Notes: a model not told the origin generated them from the letters alone. Counted from the first letter of the stretch, positions 7,907-16,754 are shown. The stretch: 17,056 nt of DNA from JBBSTY01 sp038235385 (GCA_038235385.1 JBBSTY010000094.1:1-17056), one strand, 5' to 3'. Numbers and translations are program-made.

Positions 7907-8536
7907 CTACCCCAGTGGGAAACCGACGACGGCTTCGAGCTCGGCGATGGCCACCTGCGGATCAGTCACCTTGATCGTGGTCATGCCGAGCGCACGGGCC
8001 GGCTTGAGGTTGACGCCGAGGTCATCGAGGAACACGGCTTCATCGGGTTCGATCCCGAGTTGCTCGCAGGCCACCTCGTAGAAGCGGGGGTCGGGCTTGC
8101 GCACCCCGATCCGGCTGGACTCGACCACGACGTCGAACAGGTCCATGACGGCGCCCATCTCGGTCTCGCGGTCCACGTGCCCGTCGGCGGTGGTCACGAA
8201 GTTGTTGGTGAGCAGCCCGGTCTTGAGCCGCTCGGCGCAGCGGCGCACCGCCTCGACCATGGCGGGTCGCAGCTCGCCCATCAGCAGACCGAGCACGTGT
8301 CGTCCGTCGACCTCGTGTCCGAGGGCCGCCGACTCGCGGGCGAAGAGCTCACCGAACTCATCGAGACCGACCTCTCGCCGCTCGAGCTTCGCCCACGCGT
8401 TCGTGTCGGGGTCGGTGGCGTTCACCGTGCGCAGGAAGCCGGGGGGCAGACCACGCTCGCGCTCGAACGAGGCGAAGGCGTCGAAGGGAGACGAGAGGAT
8501 GACTCCCCCGAAGTCGAACAGCGCCGCGCGGATCAC
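7907..8536 (-). CDS. HAD superfamily hydrolase, subfamily IA, epoxide-hydrolase N-domain-like
   Basis: This 209-residue soluble protein probably hydrolyses a phosphate monoester of unknown identity. HAD motif I is FDFGGVI with nucleophile D8. The usual second aspartate is glycine, as in the soluble epoxide hydrolase N-terminal/ACAD10-like branch. Motif II is LLTNN (T110), motif III is RKPDP (K147), and motif IV is FLDDLGVNLKPARALGM (D171, D172). A helical cap lies between motifs I and II. The frame runs open to 8704, into the M20 gene, but the upstream part is low-complexity shadow. The GTG at 8536 puts the first beta-strand at the N-terminus and has GGTGA four bases upstream. It lies 97 bp downstream of the M20 gene on the same strand and may be cotranscribed with it. 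Confidence 0.85.
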   Translation of the reverse strand: MIRAALFDFGGVILSSPFDAFASFERERGLPPGFLRTVNATDPDTNAWAKLERREVGLDEFGELFARESAALGHEVDGRHVLGLLMGELRPAMVEAVRRCAERLKTGLLTNNFVTTADGHVDRETEMGAVMDLFDVVVESSRIGVRKPDPRFYEVACEQLGIEPDEAVFLDDLGVNLKPARALGMTTIKVTDPQVAIAELEAVVGFPLG

Positions 8537-8588
8537 CGCGTCACCGTACTCGGCGACCCAGGCGGAACCGACGGCCCCGCTGCCGCCA

Positions 8589-8623
8589 CGACCGTGGAGG
8601 GGGCCGCGACCGTGGAGGGGCCG
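8589..8623. repeat. Two-copy 17/18-bp tandem repeat between the M20 and HAD genes
   Basis: CGACCGTGGAGGGGGCCG at 8589-8606 is followed directly by the same unit with one G fewer (8607-8623). It lies wholly in the 97-bp gap between the two genes, consistent with a slippage duplication. No function is evident. Confidence 0.75.
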
Positions 8624-8633
8624 CCGTGCCGGT

Positions 8634-9983
8634 TCAACCGAGCAGGTCGTGCGCGACGGCGTGCCACAGATCGGTCGAGAGCCGGAGCGAGTCGACATCG
8701 ACACGTTCGTCGTCGCCGTGGAACATCGAGCCGTAGTCTTCGAAGCTCATCTGCTCGCTGAACAGACCGAACCCGTAGGCGGTGACGCCGAGCTGGCGGA
8801 AGAAGCGGGCGTCGGTGGCACCGACGGTGAGGTACGGGACGTTGGTGCTGCCGGGGTAGAACGACTGGGCCACCCGACTGAGCGAATCCCACAGCGGGGT
8901 GTCGACCGGCGATGCGGTCGAGGGATCATCGGCCATCGGGACGATCTCGACGTCGTCGGCGAGGTCACCCAGCGCCTCGTGCAGCATGGCGCGCACATGG
9001 TCGCTGGTCTGACCCGGGAGGGTGCGCACATCGACCTGGAGGTCGACGACGTCGGGGATGGTGTTGATCTTGCTTCCTCCGGCGATGACGTTCGGGGCGA
9101 ACGTCGTGTGGGTGCACGCGTGGAACTGACGCGCCATGCCGAGCGGGAGCGCGTCGAGCATCTCCACGAGACCGTCCGGCGACAGCAGCGGTCCGCTGAT
9201 CTCCTCGGGGTACCCCATCGACTCGATGAACTGGCGGAACACGTCGTGGATGTGGGTCTCGGGCTTGTACTGGTCGATGCGGCGGACGACCTCGGCCGCC
9301 TTCACCAGCGCGTTGTCGGTGCGGAACGGCTGCGACCCGTGACCGGACGAACCCCGGACCCGGAGGGTCGACCAGAACGCGCCCTTCTCCCCCACGATGA
9401 CCGGCAGGCAGAGCCCCGACGGTGCGGGGATGGGGATGCCCCCGGACTCGGTGATCACGTAGTCGGCCTGCACCGCATCGCGCTCGTGCGCAACGAGGTG
9501 GCTGGCACCGTAGGTCCCGAGTGCCTCCTCGTCGGCGACGGCCAGGTAGATGAGCGTGCCGCGGGGACGGAACCCACCGGCCACCAGGTTCCTCGTCGCG
9601 ACCGCCATGGTGGCGGTCAGGTTCAACATGTCGACGGCGCCGCGGCCCCACACCTCACCGTCGATCAGCTCACCGCCGAAGGGATCCCGCGACCAGGTGT
9701 CCGGGTTGGCCGGGACGACATCGGTGTGACCCATCAGGAGCAGGGTGGGTGCCTCGGGGTCGGACCCCTCGACACGACCGACCAGGCTGGTGCGCCCCGG
9801 CTCGGACTCGAACACCTCCAGATCGATGGGGACGTCCTCGAGGTACGAGCGGAGCAGATCGGTGCTGCGCACCTCCTGCCCCGACGCCGCCGAGCCGTCG
9901 TTCACACACGCGTTGCGGATCAGCTCCTGCAGCAACTCGGTGCTCTCGTTCACCAACTCCGGTCGATCGTCGGTCGCGGTCAT
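8634..9983 (-). CDS. M20 family metallopeptidase/deacylase
   Basis: This 449-residue cytoplasmic zinc hydrolase is of the ArgE/DapE/CPG2/carboxypeptidase S type. It cleaves an amide bond in a small N-acyl amino acid or dipeptide, with unknown substrate. Metal and catalytic residues are all visible: H86 and D88 in GHTDVVP, bridging D118 in GRGAVDM, catalytic E152 and ligand E153 in VADEEALG, E179 in TESGG, and a C-terminal histidine in MFHGDDERV. The SGHGS segment near the middle belongs to the dimerisation/lid domain. The frame opens upstream to 10514, but the ATG at 9983 has GGGAG six bases upstream and starts the known fold. ATG 10016 is the alternative. It diverges from the NYN gene. Confidence 0.9.
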   Translation of the reverse strand: MTATDDRPELVNESTELLQELIRNACVNDGSAASGQEVRSTDLLRSYLEDVPIDLEVFESEPGRTSLVGRVEGSDPEAPTLLLMGHTDVVPANPDTWSRDPFGGELIDGEVWGRGAVDMLNLTATMAVATRNLVAGGFRPRGTLIYLAVADEEALGTYGASHLVAHERDAVQADYVITESGGIPIPAPSGLCLPVIVGEKGAFWSTLRVRGSSGHGSQPFRTDNALVKAAEVVRRIDQYKPETHIHDVFRQFIESMGYPEEISGPLLSPDGLVEMLDALPLGMARQFHACTHTTFAPNVIAGGSKINTIPDVVDLQVDVRTLPGQTSDHVRAMLHEALGDLADDVEIVPMADDPSTASPVDTPLWDSLSRVAQSFYPGSTNVPYLTVGATDARFFRQLGVTAYGFGLFSEQMSFEDYGSMFHGDDERVDVDSLRLSTDLWHAVAHDLLG

Positions 9984-10038
9984 CGAGGTCTCCCATCGCA
10001 CCTGGTCGGTCGGCATGGTCGTGGTGGCGACGTGGCGC

Positions 10039-10044
10039 AGCGTA
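10039..10044 (-). promoter_or_regulatory. Candidate -10 element (TACGCT) for the M20 gene
   Basis: TACGCT on the minus strand fits TANNNT and would give a leader of roughly 45-50 bases before ATG 9983, which has its own Shine-Dalgarno. A GAACGTTC palindrome (10072-10079) lies about 28 bp further upstream. There is no clear -35 box. Confidence 0.3.
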
Positions 10045-10215
10045 GGCTGGCCGGGTCGGCACCCGCCGACAGAACGTTCGTGGTCATCGCGCCGAGCTCG
10101 TCGCGACGCCGACCTTGGCTGCTGCGGCCGCACGGTTGCCCTCGCGCTCCGTGCTGTGCGCCCTGCCAGGTCCGGTGCCACCACTCCACCTACAAGGGAA
10201 CCCACCACCGAACCC

Positions 10216-11787
10216 ATGGACATCAAACACGTCATCGTCGATGGATCCAACATCGCGACCGAAGGGCGCTCGCTCCCGAGCCTCGCCCAACTCGACGAGG
10301 CCGTGCGCGCCTTCCTCGAGGAGAACCCCACCGAACAGCTCACCGTGATCGTGGACGCCACCTTCGGGCACCGCATCGATGAGTCCGAACGGGCCGACTT
10401 CGAGGCCGCCCTCGCCGCCAACGAGCTGTTGACCCCTCCGGCAGGTGCCATCGGACGCGGGGACGCGTTCGTGCTGCAGATCGCCGATCGGGCCGACGCC
10501 GTCATCTTGTCCAACGACTCGTTCCAGGAGTTCCACGGTCAGTACTCGTGGCTCTTCGACGAGGGCCGGCTCGTCGGCGGCAAGCCGGTCCCGGGCGTGG
10601 GATGGGTGTTCCTCCTCCGCACGCCGGTTCGCGGACCGGCCAGCCGAAGGTCGCTTCGCGAAGCCAAGTCCGGGCCGAAGAACGAGCGCGGCGTGCGCTC
10701 GACCGGATCCTCGGGACCGAGCCGCAGCGAGAGCTCCACGTCCGACGGCGACAGCCGCGGCTCGGGCCGGTCCCGCAAGCGCGCGGCGACCGCCACCTCG
10801 GGAGCCAAGGTGAGCACCAAGGCCGATGCCGGCGAACCGACGAGCGGTCGGAAGGCCACGGCCAAGGGCAAGGCAGCGTCGGAACCCCGCAACGGCTCGG
10901 CCCGCACCGAACGACGAGGCAAGCGAGATCCCGAGCCGATCAACGAACCCCTTCCGTTCATCGAGTTCGTCGCCAACCATCCGCTCGGATCGACGCTCGA
11001 GGGCACCATCGACCAGTTCGCGTCCCACGGCGCCTACGTCGTCGCGTCGGGTGCCCGGTGCTACGTGCCGCTCAAGTCGATGGGCGATCCGGCCCCACGC
11101 AGCGCACGCGACGTCGTGTCGATCGGCGAGACCTGGTCGTTCACCGTGTCGTCGTTCGACACGCCTCGGCGCGGGATCGACCTCGCGCTCGTCGCCGATT
11201 CGCGTCAGGGCACGGCCGCCACCGACACCAGCGAAGCCTCCGAGGACGACCGTGGTCCGACGTCGACCGCGAGCGACGATCGGGGTCGACGAGGCCGCGG
11301 CCGCTCGACCTCACCCTCGACCGCATCGGGTGCGAGCTCGTCGCGGCGTGGCCGCGACGCAACGAAAGCCACCACGGTGCTTGCCACCGCTGATACAACT
11401 TCACCAAGTGAATTCAACGCCGAGGAGGCGCCGGTGACACCAGCGAAGAAGAAGGCTGTGGCCAAGAAGGCCCCAGCGAAGAAGAAGGCGGTCGCCAAGA
11501 AGGCACCGGTCAAGAAGGTCGCTGCCAAGAAGGCACCGGCCAAGAAGGCGGCGGCCGCGAAGAAGACGGTCGCGAAGAAGGCGGTGGCCAAGAAGGCCCC
11601 GGCGAAGAAGAAGGCAGCAGCGAAGAAGGCACCGGCCAAGAAGGCCGTCGCCAAGAAGACGGTCGCGAAGAAGGCGGCGGCGAAGAAGACGGTGGCCAAG
11701 AAGGCACCCGCCAAGAAGGCGCCGGCCAAGAAGAAGGCGGTCGCCAAGAAGGCACCGGCCAAGAAGGCCGCTGCCCGCAAGCGCTGA
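10216..11787 (+). CDS. NYN/PIN-domain nuclease with S1-like domain and histone-H1-like Lys/Ala-rich tail
   Basis: The protein has 523 residues in three parts. Residues 1-138 are a NYN (Zc3h12a-like PIN) domain with a full set of acidic residues: D9 in IVDGSN, D47 in VIVDAT, D83 in GRGDAF and D101 in SNDSF. An RNase role is likely. After a Ser/Arg/Lys linker, residues about 246-328 resemble an S1 RNA-binding domain (EGTIDQFASHGAYV ... VPLKSM ... RRGIDLALV). After another RG-rich linker, residues 407-523 are almost only Lys, Ala, Pro, Val and Thr in AKKAP/AKKAV repeats, like bacterial H1-like proteins. It probably acts on RNA, perhaps at the nucleoid or ribosome, which is inference. No Shine-Dalgarno is clear at ATG 10216, but the NYN fold begins there. 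The last third may also be made separately. Confidence 0.85.
   Translation: MDIKHVIVDGSNIATEGRSLPSLAQLDEAVRAFLEENPTEQLTVIVDATFGHRIDESERADFEAALAANELLTPPAGAIGRGDAFVLQIADRADAVILSNDSFQEFHGQYSWLFDEGRLVGGKPVPGVGWVFLLRTPVRGPASRRSLREAKSGPKNERGVRSTGSSGPSRSESSTSDGDSRGSGRSRKRAATATSGAKVSTKADAGEPTSGRKATAKGKAASEPRNGSARTERRGKRDPEPINEPLPFIEFVANHPLGSTLEGTIDQFASHGAYVVASGARCYVPLKSMGDPAPRSARDVVSIGETWSFTVSSFDTPRRGIDLALVADSRQGTAATDTSEASEDDRGPTSTASDDRGRRGRGRSTSPSTASGASSSRRGRDATKATTVLATADTTSPSEFNAEEAPVTPAKKKAVAKKAPAKKKAVAKKAPVKKVAAKKAPAKKAAAAKKTVAKKAVAKKAPAKKKAAAKKAPAKKAVAKKTVAKKAAAKKTVAKKAPAKKAPAKKKAVAKKAPAKKAAARKR
11391..11428 (+). promoter_or_regulatory. Candidate internal promoter and Shine-Dalgarno for the H1-like tail
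   Basis: TGATACAAC (11391-11399) resembles an extended -10 (TG-N-TACAAC). GAGGAGG (11422-11428) is a perfect Shine-Dalgarno five bases before the in-frame GTG at 11434. The stretch is markedly AT-richer than its surroundings, like an intergenic leader. No -35 box is seen at the proper distance. Confidence 0.45.
11434..11787 (+). CDS. Possible separately translated H1-like basic protein (in-frame internal start)
   Basis: Starting at GTG 11434, in the same frame as the NYN gene, this would be a 117-residue protein beginning (M)TPAKKKAVAKKAP and continuing as Lys/Ala/Pro repeats to the shared TGA. Free-standing proteins of this composition are known as bacterial histone-H1-like nucleoid proteins that bind DNA or RNA without sequence specificity. 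Evidence for separate translation is the perfect GAGGAGG five bases upstream, an extended -10-like motif about 40 bases upstream, and eight consecutive A/T-ending codons just before. Against it, the upstream frame stays open, so the tail may simply be a domain of the large protein. Both products may exist. Confidence 0.42.
   Translation: MTPAKKKAVAKKAPAKKKAVAKKAPVKKVAAKKAPAKKAAAAKKTVAKKAVAKKAPAKKKAAAKKAPAKKAVAKKTVAKKAAAKKTVAKKAPAKKAPAKKKAVAKKAPAKKAAARKR
11443..11780 (+). repeat. Degenerate coding repeat, AKKAP/AKKAV/AKKTV units
   Basis: About 340 bp of imperfect units built on gccaagaaggc encode AKKxx pentapeptides with occasional extra lysines or alanines. Such arrays commonly gain or lose units by slippage and misassemble easily, so the tail length may vary between strains. 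The opposite strand gives long Leu/Ala-rich open frames that are only the shadow of this repeat. Confidence 0.85.
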
Positions 11788-11803
11788 ACCAGACACATCG
11801 GTT

Positions 11804-11835
11804 CGAACGGGACCCGCTTCGGCGGGTCCCGTTCG
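11804..11835 (+). terminator. Perfect 14-bp hairpin with UUCG tetraloop after the NYN-H1 gene
   Basis: The two 14-base arms (CGAACGGGACCCGC and its exact complement) close a TTCG loop, giving the very stable C(UUCG)G tetraloop. The hairpin starts 16 bases after the stop codon. No T-tract follows, as is common in high-GC Actinobacteria, so it could terminate transcription or block 3' exonucleases. Confidence 0.75.
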
Positions 11836-11892
11836 CGTTCGGCCGCCGGAACCGCGCCCCACCTGCGGGTGCCGCCGACCGACCGACGAGAT

Positions 11893-11933
11893 TCCGATGC
11901 ACCGAAGGCGGCGTCCGCGGGCCGCGCATCGGA
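11893..11933. other. Structured inverted repeat upstream of ettA
   Basis: TCCGATGC (11893-11900) and GCATCGGA (11926-11933) pair perfectly. Directly inside, GCGGC (11908-11912) pairs with GCCGC (11921-11925), leaving a 7-base bulge on the 5' side. It sits in the 214 bp between the UUCG hairpin and the ettA start. It could be an operator, part of a small RNA, or a remnant; no gene is visible there. Confidence 0.3.
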
Positions 11934-12014
11934 GAACCGTTCCGATCGGGCACCGGGCCTGGATCCATTGGCTCGACGGGCACAAGGACAGGTCGGCGCG
12001 GTCGGCACCGGTTG

Positions 12015-12042
12015 TTGGCGCGCGAAGGGGGTCAACTACCGT
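12015..12042 (+). promoter_or_regulatory. Predicted leaderless ettA promoter (TTGGCG - 16 bp - TACCGT)
   Basis: TTGGCG (12015-12020) and TACCGT (12037-12042) are spaced 16 bp apart. Seven bases separate the -10 from ATG 12050, so transcription should begin at about the start codon. There is no Shine-Dalgarno next to the ATG. This is the best complete promoter in the window. Confidence 0.55.
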
Positions 12043-12049
12043 CTGAGCC

Positions 12050-13729
<1,680 letters not shown>

Positions 13730-13843
13730 GCCGACGTCGATCGGGGCCCCGGCCCGACCGCCGCCACCACCCTCCCCGAGCAGCACGACCACGCCGTCGC
13801 GCCGTGGGATCGGTCGCGGCAGTCGCCGTCGGGCACCGCGCGC

Positions 13844-14476
13844 TCAGCGAGGGGGCACGGGCAGCCCGGTGCGCCGGGCAAGCTCGGCGATCACGAGCCC
13901 AGCCTGTTCGTCAGCGGACCCATCCGCCGATGAGACCGAGAGCTCCGGCGCGACAGGAGCCTCGTACGGGTCGTCGATGCCGGTGAACCCCGTGATCGCA
14001 CCGGCGCGGGCCTGGCGATAGAGGCCCTTGGGGTCGCGTCGCTCGCACTCCTCGATCGGCGTGCTCACGTACACCTCGACGAAGGGCAGCCCCGCCAGCG
14101 CGTGCGCCTCGCGCGCCCGTTCGCGCCCGGCGCGGTACGGGCTGATGAGCGGGACCAGGGCAACCAGCCCGGCGTCGGCGAACAGCCGCGCCACCTCCGA
14201 CGCGCGCCGGACGTTCTCGTCGCGATCGACCGCGCTGAAACCGAGATCGCCGTTGAGGCCGTGACGGAGGTTGTCGCCGTCGAGCAGGTACGCGGGCACC
14301 CCCCGCTCCACGAGGAGGCGTTCGACCGCGATGGCGACCGTGGACTTGCCCGATCCGGACAGGCCGGTGAACCACACGGTGGCGCCGCTCAGGCCAGTTC
14401 TCGCCCGGCGACGGGAGCGTTCGACCGCTCCCGGGTGCCAGACGACGTTGGGACTGGTGCGTTCGGTCTCGTTCAT
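13844..14476 (-). CDS. cysC: Adenylyl-sulfate (APS) kinase
   Basis: This 210-residue enzyme phosphorylates APS to PAPS, the second step of sulfate activation. The P-loop is GLSGSGKS (38-45). DGDNLR (66-71) and LNGDLGFS contact APS. LISPYRAGRERAR carries the conserved Ser of this family, and KGLYRQARAG with FTGIDDPYEAP closes the fold. The start at 14476 has a strong GAGGTGA three bases before the ATG. It is the last gene of the cysD-cysN-cysC run, 101 bp after cysN, and is a free-standing protein rather than fused to CysN as in mycobacteria. It ends 114 bp from the ettA stop, with no convincing terminator in between. Confidence 0.95.
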   Translation of the reverse strand: MNETERTSPNVVWHPGAVERSRRRARTGLSGATVWFTGLSGSGKSTVAIAVERLLVERGVPAYLLDGDNLRHGLNGDLGFSAVDRDENVRRASEVARLFADAGLVALVPLISPYRAGRERAREAHALAGLPFVEVYVSTPIEECERRDPKGLYRQARAGAITGFTGIDDPYEAPVAPELSVSSADGSADEQAGLVIAELARRTGLPVPPR

Positions 14477-14577
14477 GGTTCACCTCGTGGCTCTCGCCGG
14501 CACCGTTGGCGTTCGTGGTCCTGCACCTGTCGGCCGGTATCGGACCGGTCGACCGACGAAGGAGTGTCCGCGTGTGG

Positions 14578-15834
14578 CTACTGCGTCGGCCCGAGGATCA
14601 TGCCGCCGGCGACGGTGCCGTTGGTGGCCTCGTCGATGAGGATGAAGCTGCCGGTGTCGCGGTTGCGGCGGTACCCGTCGTAGAAGAGCGGGACGGTGGT
14701 GCGCAGCCGGACTCGTCCGATCTCGTTCAGCGCCAACGCGTCGGCGCCCTCGTCGCGGTGCAACGTGTTGATGTCGAGGCGGTACTGCAGGTCCTTCACG
14801 AGCACACGGCCGGTCCGGGTGGTGTGCTTGAGGTGGTACTTCGCTCCCGGTCGGAGCTGGCTCTGGTCGGAGAACCAGCACACCATGGCCTCGATGTCCT
14901 GTCCGACATGAGGTTGGTTGTTCACGCGGCAGATCATGTCGCCGCGGCTGATGTCGATGTCGTCGGTGAGCGTGATGGTGACGGCCATCGGTGCGAAGGC
15001 CTCGCCGACGGGACCGTCGGCGGTGTCGATCGAACGGATCCGAGAGGCGAACCCCGATGGCAGCACGACGACCTCGTCGCCCGGTTTGAGGACCCCGCCG
15101 GCAACCGTGCCGGCGTAGCCCCGGTAGTCGTGGTACTCGTCGCTCATCGGCCGGATGACGTACTGGACGGGAAACCGGGCATCGATGAGGTTGCGATCCG
15201 ACGCGATGAACACCTCTTCGAGGTGGTGCAGCAGCGATGAGCCCTCGTACCAGGGCATGCTCGCCGATCGGTTCACCACGTTGTCGCCGTTGAGCGCCGA
15301 GATGGGGATCGAGACGAGGTCGGTGATGTCGAGCTTGGTGGCGAAGGAGCGGAACTCGTCCTTGATCGCCTCGAAGGTGTCCTGGTCGTAGTCGACGAGA
15401 TCCATCTTGTTGACGCACAGCACCAGGTGCGGGACGCGGAGCAGCGACGCGAGGAACGCGTGTCGACGGGACTGCTCGAGGATGCCGCGCCGGGCGTCGA
15501 CGAGGACCAGCGCCAGGTCGGCGGTGGACGCGCCCGTGACCATGTTGCGCGTGTACTGGGCGTGACCAGGGGTGTCGGCGATGATGAACTTGCGCTTCGG
15601 GGTGGCGAAGTAGCGGTACGCCACATCGATGGTGATGCCCTGTTCGCGCTCGGCGCGGAGCCCGTCGGTGAGCAGGGCGAGGTTCGTGTACGAGTCGCCG
15701 CGATCCCGCGACGTGCGTTCGACCGATTCCAGCTGGTCCTCGAAGATTGCCTTGGAGTCGTACAGGAGCCGGCCGATGAGCGTGCTCTTGCCGTCATCGA
15801 CCGAGCCGGCCGTCGCCAGACGCAACATCTCCAT
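14578..15834 (-). CDS. cysN: Sulfate adenylyltransferase subunit 1 (GTPase, CysN)
   Basis: This 418-residue EF-Tu-like GTPase couples GTP hydrolysis to APS formation by CysD. GTPase motifs are complete: G1 GSVDDGKST (10-18), G2 GITID (66-70), G3 DTPGH (87-91), G4 NKMD (142-145) and G5 SAL (179-181). Two beta-barrel domains follow (about 220-418). It ends after the barrels with no APS kinase domain, consistent with the separate cysC downstream. The open frame continues upstream through the cysD region, but that part is a shadow: the true start MEMLRLATAGSVDDGKS overlaps the cysD stop by one base (TGATG on the minus strand), which implies translational coupling of the two subunits. Confidence 0.96.
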   Translation of the reverse strand: MEMLRLATAGSVDDGKSTLIGRLLYDSKAIFEDQLESVERTSRDRGDSYTNLALLTDGLRAEREQGITIDVAYRYFATPKRKFIIADTPGHAQYTRNMVTGASTADLALVLVDARRGILEQSRRHAFLASLLRVPHLVLCVNKMDLVDYDQDTFEAIKDEFRSFATKLDITDLVSIPISALNGDNVVNRSASMPWYEGSSLLHHLEEVFIASDRNLIDARFPVQYVIRPMSDEYHDYRGYAGTVAGGVLKPGDEVVVLPSGFASRIRSIDTADGPVGEAFAPMAVTITLTDDIDISRGDMICRVNNQPHVGQDIEAMVCWFSDQSQLRPGAKYHLKHTTRTGRVLVKDLQYRLDINTLHRDEGADALALNEIGRVRLRTTVPLFYDGYRRNRDTGSFILIDEATNGTVAGGMILGPTQ

Positions 15835-16739
15835 CAGAAGTACCCCTCGCGCTTGCGATCTTCCATGGCCGCCTCCGACACGCGGTCGTCGCCGCGGGTC
15901 GCGCCGCGCTCGGTGAGCCGGGTCGCCGCCACCTCGTCGATGATCTTGTCGACCGTGTCGGCGTCGGATTCGACCGCGCCCGTGTAGGAGGCGTCCCCGA
16001 CGGTGCGGTAGCGGACCTGTGCCTCGAAGGGCTCCTCGTGGTCGGCGAGGGTGACGAAGGGACCGACGGCGTAGAGCATCCCGTCGCGGCGGAACACCTC
16101 GCGCCGGTGGGCGAAGTAGATCGGCGGCAGGAGGATCTCCTCCTGACCGATGTACTGCCAGATGTCGAGCTCGGTCCAGTTCGACACGGGGAACACCCGG
16201 ATGTGCTCGCCGTGGTGGTGGCGGCCGTTGTAGAGGCTCCACAGCTCCGGTCGCTGGTTCTTGGGGTCCCACTGACCGAAGTCGTCGCGGAAGGAGTACA
16301 CCCGCTCCTTCGCCCGGGCCTTCTCCTCGTCCCGACGTGCGCCACCGAACACCGCGTCGAACCGGTTCTCCTCGATGGCGTCGAGCAGGGTCGTGGTCTG
16401 GAGCCGGTTGCGGTTGGCGCGGGGCCCGGTCTCCTCGGCGACCCGGCCGGCGCGGATCGACTCCTCGACGGACGCGACCACGAGGCGGGCGCCGTGGCGC
16501 GCCACCGCCTCGTCGCGGAAGCGGATCACCTCGGGGAAGTTGTGACCGGTGTCGACGTGCATCACCGGGAAGGGGAGTCGGGCGGGGAAGAACGCCTTGA
16601 CCGCGAGGTGCATCATCACCACCGAGTCCTTGCCGCCGGAGAAGAGCAGGCACGGGCGCTCGAACTCGGCCGCGACCTCTCGGATGATGTGGATCGACTC
16701 GGCCTCCAACATCTGGAGGTGGGACAGCTCGTAGTCCAT
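15834..16739 (-). CDS. cysD: Sulfate adenylyltransferase subunit 2 (CysD)
   Basis: This 301-residue catalytic subunit forms APS from ATP and sulfate, with CysN as partner. It has the ATP-pyrophosphatase (PAPS reductase-like) fold: SGGKDS (34-39) is the PP-loop, followed by MHVDTGHNFPE, FGGARRDEEKARAKER, FPVSNWTELDIWQYI and the typical C-terminal MEDRKREGYF. Length matches E. coli CysD. The ATG at 16739 has no Shine-Dalgarno but a TAGCCT -10 motif nine bases upstream, so the message is likely nearly leaderless. It is the first gene of cysDNC and diverges from cysQ across 68 bp. Confidence 0.97.
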   Translation of the reverse strand: MDYELSHLQMLEAESIHIIREVAAEFERPCLLFSGGKDSVVMMHLAVKAFFPARLPFPVMHVDTGHNFPEVIRFRDEAVARHGARLVVASVEESIRAGRVAEETGPRANRNRLQTTTLLDAIEENRFDAVFGGARRDEEKARAKERVYSFRDDFGQWDPKNQRPELWSLYNGRHHHGEHIRVFPVSNWTELDIWQYIGQEEILLPPIYFAHRREVFRRDGMLYAVGPFVTLADHEEPFEAQVRYRTVGDASYTGAVESDADTVDKIIDEVAATRLTERGATRGDDRVSEAAMEDRKREGYF

Positions 16740-16748
16740 GGACCACCG

Positions 16749-16754
16749 AGGCTA
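16749..16754 (-). promoter_or_regulatory. Predicted -10 element (TAGCCT) of the cysDNC operon
   Basis: TAGCCT on the minus strand fits TANNNT and lies nine bases before the cysD ATG. A loose TTCCAC 18 bp further up could serve as -35. I see no recognisable operator or riboswitch in the 68-bp cysD/cysQ gap. Confidence 0.42.

Noticed and set aside
10072..10079. GAACGTTC palindrome as a LexA (SOS) box
   Set aside because: The actinobacterial box needs GAAC and GTTC separated by four bases. Here the half-sites abut.
9745..10215. Upstream extension of the NYN gene frame
   Set aside because: It overlaps the start of the M20 gene antisense and carries no recognisable domain. The NYN fold begins exactly at ATG 10216.
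11443..11780. Repeat tract considered as a CRISPR or satellite array
   Set aside because: There are no spacers, and the units keep the reading frame and encode an H1-like peptide.
13741..13757. GC-rich hairpin between ettA and cysC as a terminator
   Set aside because: Only a 5-bp stem with a 7-base loop and no T-run, expected by chance in such GC-rich DNA.
14534..14548. Small inverted repeat between cysN and cysC as a regulatory element
   Set aside because: It is a 5-bp stem in a GC-rich spacer with no matching copy near other sulfur genes. Too weak to call.
14578..16746. A 722-codon frame suggesting a fused CysD-CysN-like protein
   Set aside because: The upstream half is the wrong frame of cysD and is Arg/Pro-rich nonsense. 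CysN begins at 15834 with a normal N-terminus.
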